Of a stretch of 54,098 nucleotides of DNA, positions 42,048 through 50,034 are shown one piece after another (position 1 is the first letter of the stretch; each line of letters opens with the position of its first letter). The stretch spans positions 1 through 54,098 of the forward strand of contig JBGVRX010000020.1 in the NCBI GenBank assembly GCA_045128835.1, read 5' to 3'. A program made the position numbers and the translations under genes. Origin of the DNA: CALVUJ01 sp045128835 (GTDB taxonomy: Bacteria > Bacillota_I > Bacilli_A > RFN20 > DUOF01). Under the pieces are notes generated by a model. The model saw only the letters and a program-made list of their open reading frames with translations, was not told where the DNA came from and did not search any database.

Positions 42048-42665
42048 ATGGAAGAATTAGAAAAAATTAAAGATCGTATTCATGGTAGAAGGAATAACTC
42101 TAATGTGGTTGATATTAGTGTTAAAGAAATTGAAAATACTTATTCAAAACCTAGTAAATTATATAAGTTAGTAATGTTTACACTTGTTTTAATGGCTTTG
42201 TTTTTATCTGTGGCAGTGTATGCTAAAAAAGATGAAAATGGTAAGTTTTTAAGTGAGAGGTTTGGTATTAATATTAATTTTGCTTCTTTTAATAAGACTA
42301 TGAATAAGTTAATTAACTTTAGGGCAGTTAATAGTTTTATTAATAGTGATTATCCAGTATCTTATATTCCTAATTACATTCATATGGGAGATGATATGTA
42401 TGTCAATGGGACAAGTGAAGTTAAAAGTGTTGATGATGGGATAGTAACTTACATATACAGCGATGAAACGGGGTATTTGGTAATAGTAGAGAATGATTCG
42501 GGATTTAGAAGTGTCTATTCTAATCTTGTTGATGTTAGTGTTAAAATGAATGACAGAGTATATTTTGATAGTGTAATTGGAGTTGTTGAGGAAGAAGTTA
42601 AGATAATATTTAGTAAGGATAATAAACAAATTACATATGAACAAGTTGTTGAACTTCTTCAATAA
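42048..42665 (+). CDS. spoIVFA: SpoIVFA-like membrane protein with degenerate M23 domain
   Basis: 205 residues. A cytoplasmic N-terminus, a membrane helix near 45-62 (LVMFTLVLMALFLSVAVYA), and a C-terminal LytM/M23-like beta domain (NGTSEVKSVDDGIVTYIYSD, YLVIVENDSGFRSVYSNL, KMNDRVYFDSVIGVVEEEV) in which the zinc His/Asp residues are missing. SpoIVFA, which holds and inhibits the SpoIVFB protease in the outer forespore membrane, has this plan. The next gene overlaps it by 29 bp and is SpoIVFB-like, and minCD precede and rplU follows, as in B. subtilis. Confidence 0.75.
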   Translation: MEELEKIKDRIHGRRNNSNVVDISVKEIENTYSKPSKLYKLVMFTLVLMALFLSVAVYAKKDENGKFLSERFGININFASFNKTMNKLINFRAVNSFINSDYPVSYIPNYIHMGDDMYVNGTSEVKSVDDGIVTYIYSDETGYLVIVENDSGFRSVYSNLVDVSVKMNDRVYFDSVIGVVEEEVKIIFSKDNKQITYEQVVELLQ

Positions 42666-43401
42666 GTTTGAGATAAGTCCGTTTGCTACAGTATTTATTT
42701 CCATTACTTTGCTAACCGGTAGTTATAAACTCTTTTATATATATTTTCTTATTACGTTTATCCATGAATTAGGGCATGTTGTTGCAGCGAAAATAGTAGG
42801 ACTTAAGATTGATAAAATAAAGTTATTAGCAGTAGGTTTTAATGCTGAAATTAATGATTTGAATTACACGACTAGTTTAAAAGAGTTTATTGTTGTTCTA
42901 GCGGGACCTTTAACGTACTTTATATCAAAGTGGTTATTAGTTTTTTTATATCGCGTTGACTTTATTTCTTATAATGCTTTTACTCAAGCAAATATTATTA
43001 ATGAGTATGATTTTATTTTCAATTTACTTCCTCTTATTCCTTTAGATGGAGGAAGATTATTAAAAATAATAATAGATAATTTTGTTACATGTAAGACTTC
43101 TTTAATTATTGTTGGACTTTTATCGAATATTTTTGTAATTGTGTTTATGCTTGTAACAATTAGAACCCCTCAATGGTTAATGTATGTGTTTTTGGTGTTT
43201 ACTAATGTCGTATTCTTTTTAACTATAGATAGAAAATGGAAAGAGTTTTTAATAAATAGGCTTTTAAAAGAAAACAAATTAAAGGTTAAAATACATAATA
43301 AGAAGGATATATATAGAAATAAGAACAACTATTTTATAAGAGGTAAGACTGTTATTGGAGAAAAAGAAGGTATTTTAAGAATATTAAATAATCAAATTTA
43401 A
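42637..43401 (+). CDS. spoIVFB: site-2 protease SpoIVFB-like (M50)
   Basis: 254 residues with about six membrane segments. Zinc site FIHELGHVVAA (HExxH near 43-47) and the second ligand motif NLLPLIPLDGGRLLK (Asp near 136) are intact, so it should be active. In B. subtilis SpoIVFB cuts pro-sigma-K in the mother cell under control of SpoIVFA and BofA. No ribosome site is visible before the ATG, which lies inside the spoIVFA-like gene, so translation is coupled. The C-terminal ~60 residues (after DRKWKEF) fit the CBS-like nucleotide-binding region that binds ATP in SpoIVFB. Confidence 0.82.
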   Translation: MNKLLNFFNKFEISPFATVFISITLLTGSYKLFYIYFLITFIHELGHVVAAKIVGLKIDKIKLLAVGFNAEINDLNYTTSLKEFIVVLAGPLTYFISKWLLVFLYRVDFISYNAFTQANIINEYDFIFNLLPLIPLDGGRLLKIIIDNFVTCKTSLIIVGLLSNIFVIVFMLVTIRTPQWLMYVFLVFTNVVFFLTIDRKWKEFLINRLLKENKLKVKIHNKKDIYRNKNNYFIRGKTVIGEKEGILRILNNQI

Positions 43402-43463
43402 GGTTCACTATAATTGATATACAATTAAAAATAGTTTAAACTCAAATTAAGAGGTGAACTATT

Positions 43464-44780
43464 ATGAAGAAAAGTAGATTTTTAAAGAAGATAATTGCTT
43501 GTTTTGCTTTATTTGTGACTTTGTTTGCTTTTTCAGGATGTAATAAGGAGAGCGAGCCTGAACCTGAAACTCAAGAGGCGATGTTTGCTAAATACATGAC
43601 AGCACAAAGCAACTTAAGTGATCCAACAAAAGGATATAAGGCTGTAACAAGAACAACTGCATCAGCATTTGGTTTCTCAGAAACAACAACTGCGAACGCT
43701 ACTGTTAATTTTGCAACTGGTGAACTAGCTTATATTGAAAAAGATAGTACTGGTGATGTGGTTGAAGAATACTATGTTGTTAAAAATAATGACAAAACAA
43801 TATTCTATCATCACGAGAAAGATGATTCATTTGGTGAAGTAGAGGACTATTACAATGCGATGTATGTAGGTAGCGATTTTATCTATAGATATGGTGATGG
43901 TGAATTAGTTGAGGCACCTACTGTTGAAGCAACTACATTTGAAGAATTTAAAAATGCTTTTATAGAAGCTTATTCTGGAACTGTGGAAGAGGAAATGGAC
44001 CTTGGAGAAGGTAGTGCTTTCACTGTAGAGAAATTTGAGTTTTCACAAGTGGACAATGAATATGAATTTACTACAAAATTTAAAGCATCAGTAGAAGGTT
44101 TCACTATCTCTGCTGAAATAGGAATTAGTTTTAGTGAGACAATAATTAAATCACTAATCATTAGAATGGATATGTCTCTTATGACAATGACTAGTACAAC
44201 TAATTTCTATTCTGGTTATGATAGTAGTTTAATGCCAACTACATTCAATAAATACCCTAGTTTAAATGAAATTGAAAATGCTGAGTTTACTGTTACTTAT
44301 TATATGGATGGTGTAACTAGTGGATGGTTAAATACATATTATGATGAATATAAACCAGGACAAACATTTACTTTTGATGCAGATGAATTAGAGTACATTA
44401 TGTTAGATAATACTACAATTGATGGATGGTATTTAGATCCTGAATGTACAATTAGTATTGATACTTTAACAGAGTATCCTTCATATGATATTGAATTATA
44501 TGCTAAAACTGTTCCTAATACTGGATATGCGGTAGTTGTATATACTGCTACTATAAAAGAAGAAGGAAACTTAATATATTGGCCAGAAAGTGATACATTT
44601 GTATATGATGTTACTCAAACTCAATCAATAAATATTGCTGACTTTGTAGATGATCCTGATGCTACAATTACTGAGGTTAAAGTAAATGGAACTGTAGTTT
44701 CAAACAATACATTAGTTTTAGCTAGTGGTGGTTACTACATTGTAGAAATAAACGGTACTACTCCAGGAACTGACTGGTAA
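43464..44780 (+). CDS. lipoprotein with InlB-like C-terminal repeat
   Basis: 438 residues. The signal peptide ends LFAFSGCNKESEP, with a lipobox FSGC, so it should be lipid-anchored outside. The first ~270 residues are beta-rich and Thr/Glu-rich like the 26395 lipoprotein. Around 275-355 lies a Listeria-Bacteroides (InlB B/Flg_new) type unit: VTYYMDG, YKPGQTFTF, DGWYLDPECT, LYAKTV. The C-terminus is another beta domain. GAGGTGAAC serves the ATG. It has been inserted between spoIVFB and the L21 leader, where B. subtilis has no gene. Adhesion or wall-surface role is possible but unproven. Confidence 0.75.
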   Translation: MKKSRFLKKIIACFALFVTLFAFSGCNKESEPEPETQEAMFAKYMTAQSNLSDPTKGYKAVTRTTASAFGFSETTTANATVNFATGELAYIEKDSTGDVVEEYYVVKNNDKTIFYHHEKDDSFGEVEDYYNAMYVGSDFIYRYGDGELVEAPTVEATTFEEFKNAFIEAYSGTVEEEMDLGEGSAFTVEKFEFSQVDNEYEFTTKFKASVEGFTISAEIGISFSETIIKSLIIRMDMSLMTMTSTTNFYSGYDSSLMPTTFNKYPSLNEIENAEFTVTYYMDGVTSGWLNTYYDEYKPGQTFTFDADELEYIMLDNTTIDGWYLDPECTISIDTLTEYPSYDIELYAKTVPNTGYAVVVYTATIKEEGNLIYWPESDTFVYDVTQTQSINIADFVDDPDATITEVKVNGTVVSNNTLVLASGGYYIVEINGTTPGTDW

Positions 44781-44789
44781 AATATAAAG

Positions 44790-44820
44790 AACTATGATAC
44801 ACTTGTTTCATAGTTTTTTT
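44790..44820 (+). terminator. intrinsic terminator
   Basis: AACTATGA (44790-44797) pairs with TCATAGTT (44808-44815), then T run. Confidence 0.85.
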
Positions 44821-44858
44821 ATGCTATTTTATTAATTAATAAAAATAAATTAATTGCA

Positions 44859-44887
44859 TTGACAAGGAATAATACTTGTGATAAAAT
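44859..44887 (+). promoter_or_regulatory. promoter of rplU-prp-rpmA
   Basis: TTGACA (44859-44864), 17 nt, TAAAAT (44882-44887); near-consensus sigma-A promoter. Confidence 0.8.
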
Positions 44888-44889
44888 TA

Positions 44890-44987
44890 CTGCGTTGTAC
44901 CTCGCTCTTGAGGCTACAACCGCACTAAAAAGGTTCCGATAAAGTATTAAATTACTACCTTAAAGGCGAGTCTTAGTGCCATTTTAA
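44890..44987 (+). ncRNA. L21 leader (ribosomal protein autoregulatory RNA)
   Basis: The 120-nt leader before rplU has the L21-leader sequence pattern of Firmicutes: TGCGTTGTACCTCGCTCTTG, then AGGCTACAACCGCACT (GTTGTA pairs with TACAAC, TGCG with CGCA), a second arm with AAGGTT and ACCTTAAAGGCGAG, and a closing TTAGTGCC. The family is thought to let L21 or another product of the operon bind its own mRNA. Recognition is from memory of the family (Rfam L21_leader); no alignment was run. Confidence 0.8.
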
Positions 44988-45008
44988 AAATTTATAGGAG
45001 GTGCATGT

Positions 45009-45320
45009 ATGTACGCAATTATTCAAACAGGCGGAAAGCAAATTAAAGTTGCTGTAGGCGAATCAGTATTAGTTGAAAAATTAGATGTTAAAGAAGGAGA
45101 TACTGTTACATTTGACAAAGTATTACTTGTAGGTGGAGAAAAAACTACTAAAGTTGGTGCTCCATATGTAAAGGGTGCTACAGTTAAAGCAACAGTAGAA
45201 AAACAAGGAAAAGCTAGAAAAATTATCGTTTTCAAGTATAAACCTAAAACTACTTACCGTAAAAAACAAGGACATCGTCAACCATATACTCGCGTTAAAA
45301 TCGAAGAAATTACTGCTTAA
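45009..45320 (+). CDS. rplU: 50S ribosomal protein L21
   Basis: 103 residues, the normal length: MYAIIQTGGKQIKVAVGE at the start, the middle VGAPYVKGATVKATVEKQGK, and the C-terminal family signature KTTYRKKQGHRQPYTRVKIEEI. It binds 23S rRNA. AGGAGGTGC precedes its ATG. First gene of rplU-prp-rpmA. Confidence 0.98.
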   Translation: MYAIIQTGGKQIKVAVGESVLVEKLDVKEGDTVTFDKVLLVGGEKTTKVGAPYVKGATVKATVEKQGKARKIIVFKYKPKTTYRKKQGHRQPYTRVKIEEITA

Positions 45321-45322
45321 TT

Positions 45323-45631
45323 ATGATTAAAATTCAAATTAACAAAACAAATGATAAATACTCTTCATTATTAGTTAGTGGGCACTCTAATTATGATGAA
45401 CATGGTAAAGATATAGTTTGTGCTGGAGTAAGTGCTATTGTAACCGGTGGGTTAAATGCTCTTATAATAGAAAACAAAAAGAAAATTTCTTATCGAGTTA
45501 ATGACGGTTATGTTAATGTTGATGTCTTAGATATAGAGGATGACAAATTACAATTAATAATGGATGTAATTGTTGTTCAATTAAAAACTATAGAAGAAAG
45601 TTATAAAAAATACGTTAAAATTAGTGAATAA
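45323..45631 (+). CDS. prp: ribosomal-processing cysteine protease Prp
   Basis: 102 residues. His21 in SGHSNYDEHGKDIVCAGVSA and Cys33 in the same stretch form the Prp catalytic dyad. Prp cuts the N-terminal extension from L27 and is essential where that extension exists (shown in Staphylococcus aureus). It lies 2 bp after rplU and just before rpmA, whose product keeps the extension, so the enzyme and its substrate are neighbours. Known as ysxB in B. subtilis. Confidence 0.93.
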   Translation: MIKIQINKTNDKYSSLLVSGHSNYDEHGKDIVCAGVSAIVTGGLNALIIENKKKISYRVNDGYVNVDVLDIEDDKLQLIMDVIVVQLKTIEESYKKYVKISE

Positions 45632-45648
45632 CAAGGGAGGTTAGTGCT

Positions 45649-45933
45649 ATGGAATTAAGATTAAATTTACAATTATTTGCTTCTAAAAAAGGTGCTGGTT
45701 CTACTAAGAACGGACGTGATTCTGAATCTAAACGTTTAGGTGCAAAAAAATCTGATGGTGAACAAATTAATGCTGGATCAATCATTTATCGTCAAAGAGG
45801 AACAAAAATCCATCCAGGAAATAATGTAGGTATTGGTGGAGACGATACTTTGTTTGCTAAAATTAGTGGATATGTAAAATACGAAAGATTAGGAAAAAAT
45901 CGTACTAAAGTTTCTGTATATCCTACTAGATAA
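45649..45933 (+). CDS. rpmA: 50S ribosomal protein L27 with cleavable N-terminus
   Basis: 94 residues. The chain begins MELRLNLQLFASKKGAGSTK; the conserved mature start of L27 follows LQLFA, the Prp cleavage site. The rest (NGRDSESKRLGAKK, IIYRQRGTKIHPG, VGIGGDDTLFAKISG) is typical. The mature N-terminus reaches the peptidyl transferase centre. GGGAGG precedes the ATG and a terminator follows the stop. Confidence 0.98.
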   Translation: MELRLNLQLFASKKGAGSTKNGRDSESKRLGAKKSDGEQINAGSIIYRQRGTKIHPGNNVGIGGDDTLFAKISGYVKYERLGKNRTKVSVYPTR

Positions 45934-45944
45934 TAATATTAATG

Positions 45945-45966
45945 AGTCCCGAAAGGGACTTTTTTA
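45945..45966 (+). terminator. intrinsic terminator of rplU-prp-rpmA
   Basis: AGTCCC (45945-45950), GAAA loop, GGGACT (45955-45960), then T's. Confidence 0.92.
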
Positions 45967-45980
45967 AAAGGAGTGGTCAT

Positions 45981-47276
45981 ATGGGTAATATGTTTATTGA
46001 TAAAGTTGAACTACACGTTAAAGCTGGAAAAGGTGGTAATGGTGCCATCGCTTTTCATCGTGAGAAATTTATTGACCGTGGCGGACCTAGTGGAGGAGAT
46101 GGAGGAAAAGGCGGAAGCATTTTCTTTGTAGCTAAAAGCGGGTTAACTACATTAATAGATTTCAAATATATGCATAAAATTATTGGTAACGATGGAGAAA
46201 ATGGTGGCCAAGAAAAATGCTATGGTAGAAAAGGTGAAGATGTGTACATTGATGTTCCTGTAGGTGCTTTTGTTACTGAAAAAGGGACTGGTAGAGTGCT
46301 TGCTGATTTTACCGCTCCTGATCAAGTTTTTGAAATTGCTAAAGGTGGTAAAGGCGGTAAAGGAAACGTTAAGTTTGCTAATAGTAGAAATCAAACTCCT
46401 AGAATTGCTGAAAATGGTGATGAAGGAGAAGAGTTTGATATCGTTATTGAATTAAAATTATTAGCAGATGTTGGTTTAGTAGGATTCCCGTCAGTCGGTA
46501 AGTCTACTTTACTAAGCGTTTTAACAAATGCTAAACCAGAGATCGCTGATTATCACTTTACAACATTAAAACCTAATTTAGGTGTTGTATCTTTAGTAGA
46601 TGGGTATGACTTTGTAATCGCTGATTTACCTGGACTTATTAAAGGTGCTCATTTAGGTAAAGGCCTAGGATTAGATTTCTTAAAACACTTAGAAAGATGT
46701 AGAGTAATTTTACATGTTATTGATATGTCAGCAGCAGATAATAGAGACCCATATGAAGACTATCTTGCAATTAAAGAAGAATTAAAACAATATGGAATGA
46801 GATTACTTGAAAGACCAATGATTATTGTAGCTAATAAAATGGATGTAGATGGTAGTGAATTATACTTAGAAGATTTCAAGAGTAGATTAGAAGATGATGT
46901 TGAAATATTCCCAGTAAGTTCATTTACAAGAGAAGGCTTAGTGGCACTTATTAAAAGAACATACGAATTAGTTAAAACTACACCTGAGTTCCCTCTTATG
47001 GATACTGCAGAAATCGAAGAAGTTACAACATTTGGCTTTAAAGAGGAAAATGATAGTAATGCATTCACTATTAGAAGAGAAAAAGGAATATTCATTATCG
47101 AAGGCGAAAATATTGAAAGAATATATAAGAAAATCAATATTAGCACTGATGAAGGTGTAATGAGACTTGCTACTATTCTAAATAAAATGGGAGTAGAAGA
47201 AGCTCTTAAGAAACACGGTATCAAAGATGGAGATACTGTACGCTTGTTTGACTTCGAATTTGAATATTACGAATAA
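45981..47276 (+). CDS. obg: Obg GTPase
   Basis: 431 residues from the ATG at 45981 after AAAAGGAGTGG; the upstream in-frame ATG at 45942 lies in the terminator and is rejected. Gly-rich Obg fold (about 1-158: VKAGKGGNGAIAFHREKF, GGPSGGDGGKGGS), then the G domain with GFPSVGKSTL (near 168), LADLPGLI-type G3 and NKMD (G4), then the C-terminal OCT domain. Full-length Bacillus form. Obg works in 50S assembly and stress/sporulation control. spo0B, which separates rpmA and obg in B. subtilis, is missing. Confidence 0.96.
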   Translation: MGNMFIDKVELHVKAGKGGNGAIAFHREKFIDRGGPSGGDGGKGGSIFFVAKSGLTTLIDFKYMHKIIGNDGENGGQEKCYGRKGEDVYIDVPVGAFVTEKGTGRVLADFTAPDQVFEIAKGGKGGKGNVKFANSRNQTPRIAENGDEGEEFDIVIELKLLADVGLVGFPSVGKSTLLSVLTNAKPEIADYHFTTLKPNLGVVSLVDGYDFVIADLPGLIKGAHLGKGLGLDFLKHLERCRVILHVIDMSAADNRDPYEDYLAIKEELKQYGMRLLERPMIIVANKMDVDGSELYLEDFKSRLEDDVEIFPVSSFTREGLVALIKRTYELVKTTPEFPLMDTAEIEEVTTFGFKEENDSNAFTIRREKGIFIIEGENIERIYKKINISTDEGVMRLATILNKMGVEEALKKHGIKDGDTVRLFDFEFEYYE

Positions 47277-47318
47277 AAGATAATGAATTTCATATAATTT
47301 AGCGGGAGGTTATTTTAT

Positions 47319-47594
47319 ATGAAATTTCATATCGTTCAAGTTGGGGAAGATATAAATAAAATTTGTAGTATCTATAACATTGAAAAAGAAACTCTTGAAA
47401 GACTTAATCCAACTATTAATAATAGAAATCTAGTAGTAGGAGAAAAACTTAGAGTTATTCAAAGAGAAGATACTAAGCTAGTCGAAGATATTTCTTCTTT
47501 ATATACTAGTAATCAAGAAAATGATACAGAAGATGAAAAATATATCTGTCCTCATTGTAAAAATATAATATTAATACCAAAGAATAGATTGTAG
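47319..47594 (+). CDS. small LysM protein
   Basis: 91 residues. An N-terminal LysM domain (KFHIVQVGEDINKICSIYNI, LERLNPTINNRNLVVGEKL) without signal peptide, then an acidic linker and a CPHC motif with no second Cys pair. LysM without export signal is typical of spore coat or cortex-associated proteins such as SafA-like ones, which suits the other sporulation-type genes here, but direct evidence is lacking. GCGGGAGG serves the ATG. Confidence 0.7.
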   Translation: MKFHIVQVGEDINKICSIYNIEKETLERLNPTINNRNLVVGEKLRVIQREDTKLVEDISSLYTSNQENDTEDEKYICPHCKNIILIPKNRL

Positions 47595-47611
47595 ACCAAT
47601 CTATTTTTTTT
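47583..47611 (+). terminator. intrinsic terminator
   Basis: AATAGATTG (47583-47591), loop TAGAC, CAATCTATT (47597-47605), then T run. It includes the stop codon of the LysM gene. Confidence 0.9.
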
Positions 47612-47671
47612 GTTTGGTTGAAAATCTTTAATAACTGAATTATAATAAAATTATGATGGGTGTGATTGAAG

Positions 47672-49960
47672 ATGGATGTTATTTCTAGAGTTGAACAATT
47701 TAATAAATCACTAGGTATAGTAACATCTTTTTATAATGCCCAAGATGATATTTTGGGATATAGCGAAAATAATGTAATTTATCTTAATACTCATTATAAA
47801 GATGATCTTGAATTAGTAAATAAACATGAGACATTACACTTCTTTAAAAATAGTTCTCAATTTAAGGCTATTAAAAGTGTTATTTTTTCACTTTTAAGGG
47901 AAGACGATATAAATAAACTTAGAGATAATTATTATTTAAAATACCAAGGATTATACAGTGAAGAAGATATAAAAAGTGGTGTAATAGATGAAGAAATAGC
48001 TATTGATATAATTATTAAAAATGGTGAGTTTCCTATTAATATAGATGAATATGTTAAAGATGCTTATACATCTATTGTTACTCAAAGTAAATCTATTACT
48101 TTTTCTAATGAAGTAAAGAGATATTTAAATATATCTTTATCCAAGAAAATAGATCAACAATATCCTAAATTAAATAAGTGGGAGAAATTATTTGTACTTA
48201 ATTATTATAATGGTAAAGATAAAGTGTTGCCTACAAATAAAGCCACTAAACACGAAGAGGTAAGAGAAACAATAAAGAAAGAATTAGAGTCTTTATATGA
48301 ATACACGAATGACTATAATAACTTTTTTATTGATCCATTTTGCAAAGAAGTAATTAGAAAAGTTGAAATGGAAATTCAAAAATTAATAAGTGATGGAGAG
48401 TTAGAAGAGGCAGAAGATGTAAGAACTCACTTTGAAGAGAACTTAATTAATAGAGCTAATATGATTTCTAATAACTTAAGAAGAGAATATAAGAATATTG
48501 TAAAGGTATTGAAGAATAGTGAATATGATGATGCCTTTAAATATTTAATGTTACAAGAGACAATAAGTAGAACTTATAAAAGAGAAAATATTGATGGTAA
48601 ACCATCTACGATAGTAGATAAAAGAGTATTGAATGAGACTACAATAAATCATATGGTTTTAAATAAGCCGATACTTGATATTCTTTATAGTAGTGTTGAT
48701 GACTATAAAAGTTTTGGAGATTTGTATTTTGATAGTTTAGAAGACTTTAATGAAAAATTAAAACTAGAAAATAGTATTAAGTTTGAACACATAAATACTT
48801 TTGGTATGGGTAAATGGATAAAGTTTGATAGTAGAGCAAATAATAAAGAGGCTTTTATAGAAAACTCGCAAAAACTTTCTGTGCTTGTAAAAGATACGAT
48901 ATGGTGCACTAAAACACAAGCGAGTAGTCACTTAGAAAAGGGCGATTATTATGTCTTTGTAGATAATAAGGGTAAACCTCATATTGCCATTAGAATGTTA
49001 GGCGATGAGATAAGTGAAGTTAGAGGTATTGCTCATGATAGAGCTCAAGAATTAGAGAGTGAGTATCGTAAAGTTGCAATTGAATTTTTAATAAAGAATT
49101 CTAATATTAGACATGGCAAAGAATGGCTAGAAAAAGAAGAATGGAATAGAAGATTAGTAGGATATATGAATAAGATAGACACTAATAGTTTGAATGATGA
49201 AGATATTGATAATCTTATTTATGATATGACAGAAGTTAATGATTATAAGATTCATATTGCTAGAAATACTAATAAAAAGATTTTGATAGAGAAGATAAAG
49301 GATTTACCTAAGGTTAAACTTAAACTAGCAGAAAAGTATAATTGTAAGGTAGAAGATATATATTTTGGCAATATTAGTATGCTTAAAAGTTATGATGGTG
49401 TTTTTCCTTATAAAGTTGTTTTTGGATCTCTTGCTCTTCCTACAGATCAAGTAGTTGATTTTAGTAAATTAAATGTTGTTATAGGTACAGCCCATTTTTC
49501 TGGTAGTATTGTTGAGGAACTTCCTTCATTAGAGATAATTGGAGGAGATGCATATTTTGGTGGGTGTGCTTTAAAGAGTTTGCCTAAGTTAAAGAAAATT
49601 GGCGGAAGAGTTACTTTAAATGGTGAAACTAAAATTGAAGATTTGAATAGTTTGGTTTATATAGGTGGAGATGCTAATTTTCAGAGGTCTCAAATTAAAA
49701 GCTTAGAAAATTTAGAGGTAATTGAGGGTAATGCTAGTTTTAGAGAGTCTAAAATATCTTCATTGCCTAAATTAAGAATGGTAAAAGGGTCTTTAATAAC
49801 TGCTTATAGTGATGTAAAAGAGTTGCCTGTCTTAGAAAAAGTTGGTGGTAATGCAGATTTTGGATATTCAAAATTGGAAGTTTTAAATCCTGAGTGTGAG
49901 ATTATTGGGAAGATGAATTTTGCTAATTGTCCATTAGATAAAAATAGAACAAAAAGGTAG
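47672..49960 (+). CDS. HExxH metallopeptidase-like protein with LRR-like repeats
   Basis: 762 residues from the ATG at 47672 (GGGTGTG upstream). Near the N-terminus VNKHETLHFFK gives HExxH at 52-56, preceded by a strand VIYLNTHY, and an acidic EEIAIDII follows near 108-115, which could supply the third zinc ligand of a gluzincin. The middle is charged helix, then a compact region WCTKTQASSHLEKGDYYVFV with GKPHIAIRMLGDEISEVRG (about 410-455), a module I associate with phage and mobile-element proteins. The C-terminus (about 590-755) has some seven repeats of ~22 residues of the form L-P-x-L-x-x-I-G-G-D-A-x-F-x-x-S/C. No signal peptide. Possible effector, toxin or phage-derived protein; unrecognised as a whole. 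Confidence 0.6.
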   Translation: MDVISRVEQFNKSLGIVTSFYNAQDDILGYSENNVIYLNTHYKDDLELVNKHETLHFFKNSSQFKAIKSVIFSLLREDDINKLRDNYYLKYQGLYSEEDIKSGVIDEEIAIDIIIKNGEFPINIDEYVKDAYTSIVTQSKSITFSNEVKRYLNISLSKKIDQQYPKLNKWEKLFVLNYYNGKDKVLPTNKATKHEEVRETIKKELESLYEYTNDYNNFFIDPFCKEVIRKVEMEIQKLISDGELEEAEDVRTHFEENLINRANMISNNLRREYKNIVKVLKNSEYDDAFKYLMLQETISRTYKRENIDGKPSTIVDKRVLNETTINHMVLNKPILDILYSSVDDYKSFGDLYFDSLEDFNEKLKLENSIKFEHINTFGMGKWIKFDSRANNKEAFIENSQKLSVLVKDTIWCTKTQASSHLEKGDYYVFVDNKGKPHIAIRMLGDEISEVRGIAHDRAQELESEYRKVAIEFLIKNSNIRHGKEWLEKEEWNRRLVGYMNKIDTNSLNDEDIDNLIYDMTEVNDYKIHIARNTNKKILIEKIKDLPKVKLKLAEKYNCKVEDIYFGNISMLKSYDGVFPYKVVFGSLALPTDQVVDFSKLNVVIGTAHFSGSIVEELPSLEIIGGDAYFGGCALKSLPKLKKIGGRVTLNGETKIEDLNSLVYIGGDANFQRSQIKSLENLEVIEGNASFRESKISSLPKLRMVKGSLITAYSDVKELPVLEKVGGNADFGYSKLEVLNPECEIIGKMNFANCPLDKNRTKR

Positions 49961-49961
49961 G

Positions 49962-50001
49962 AGTCTTCATTAAAATTTGTCCTTGTAATGAGGACTTTTT
50001 T
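49962..50001 (+). terminator. intrinsic terminator
   Basis: AGTCTTCATT (49962-49971) pairs with AATGAGGACT (49987-49996), then TTTTT. An inner GTCCT/AGGAC alternative is also possible. Confidence 0.8.
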
Positions 50002-50034
50002 CTTATATAATTATGGTGTATTGAGGTGTTGTTA

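Noticed and set aside
45942..45980. Obg start at 45942
   Set aside because: It would translate through the GTCCC/GGGAC terminator of the rpmA unit; the ATG at 45981 follows AAAAGGAGTGG and gives the conserved Obg N-terminus.
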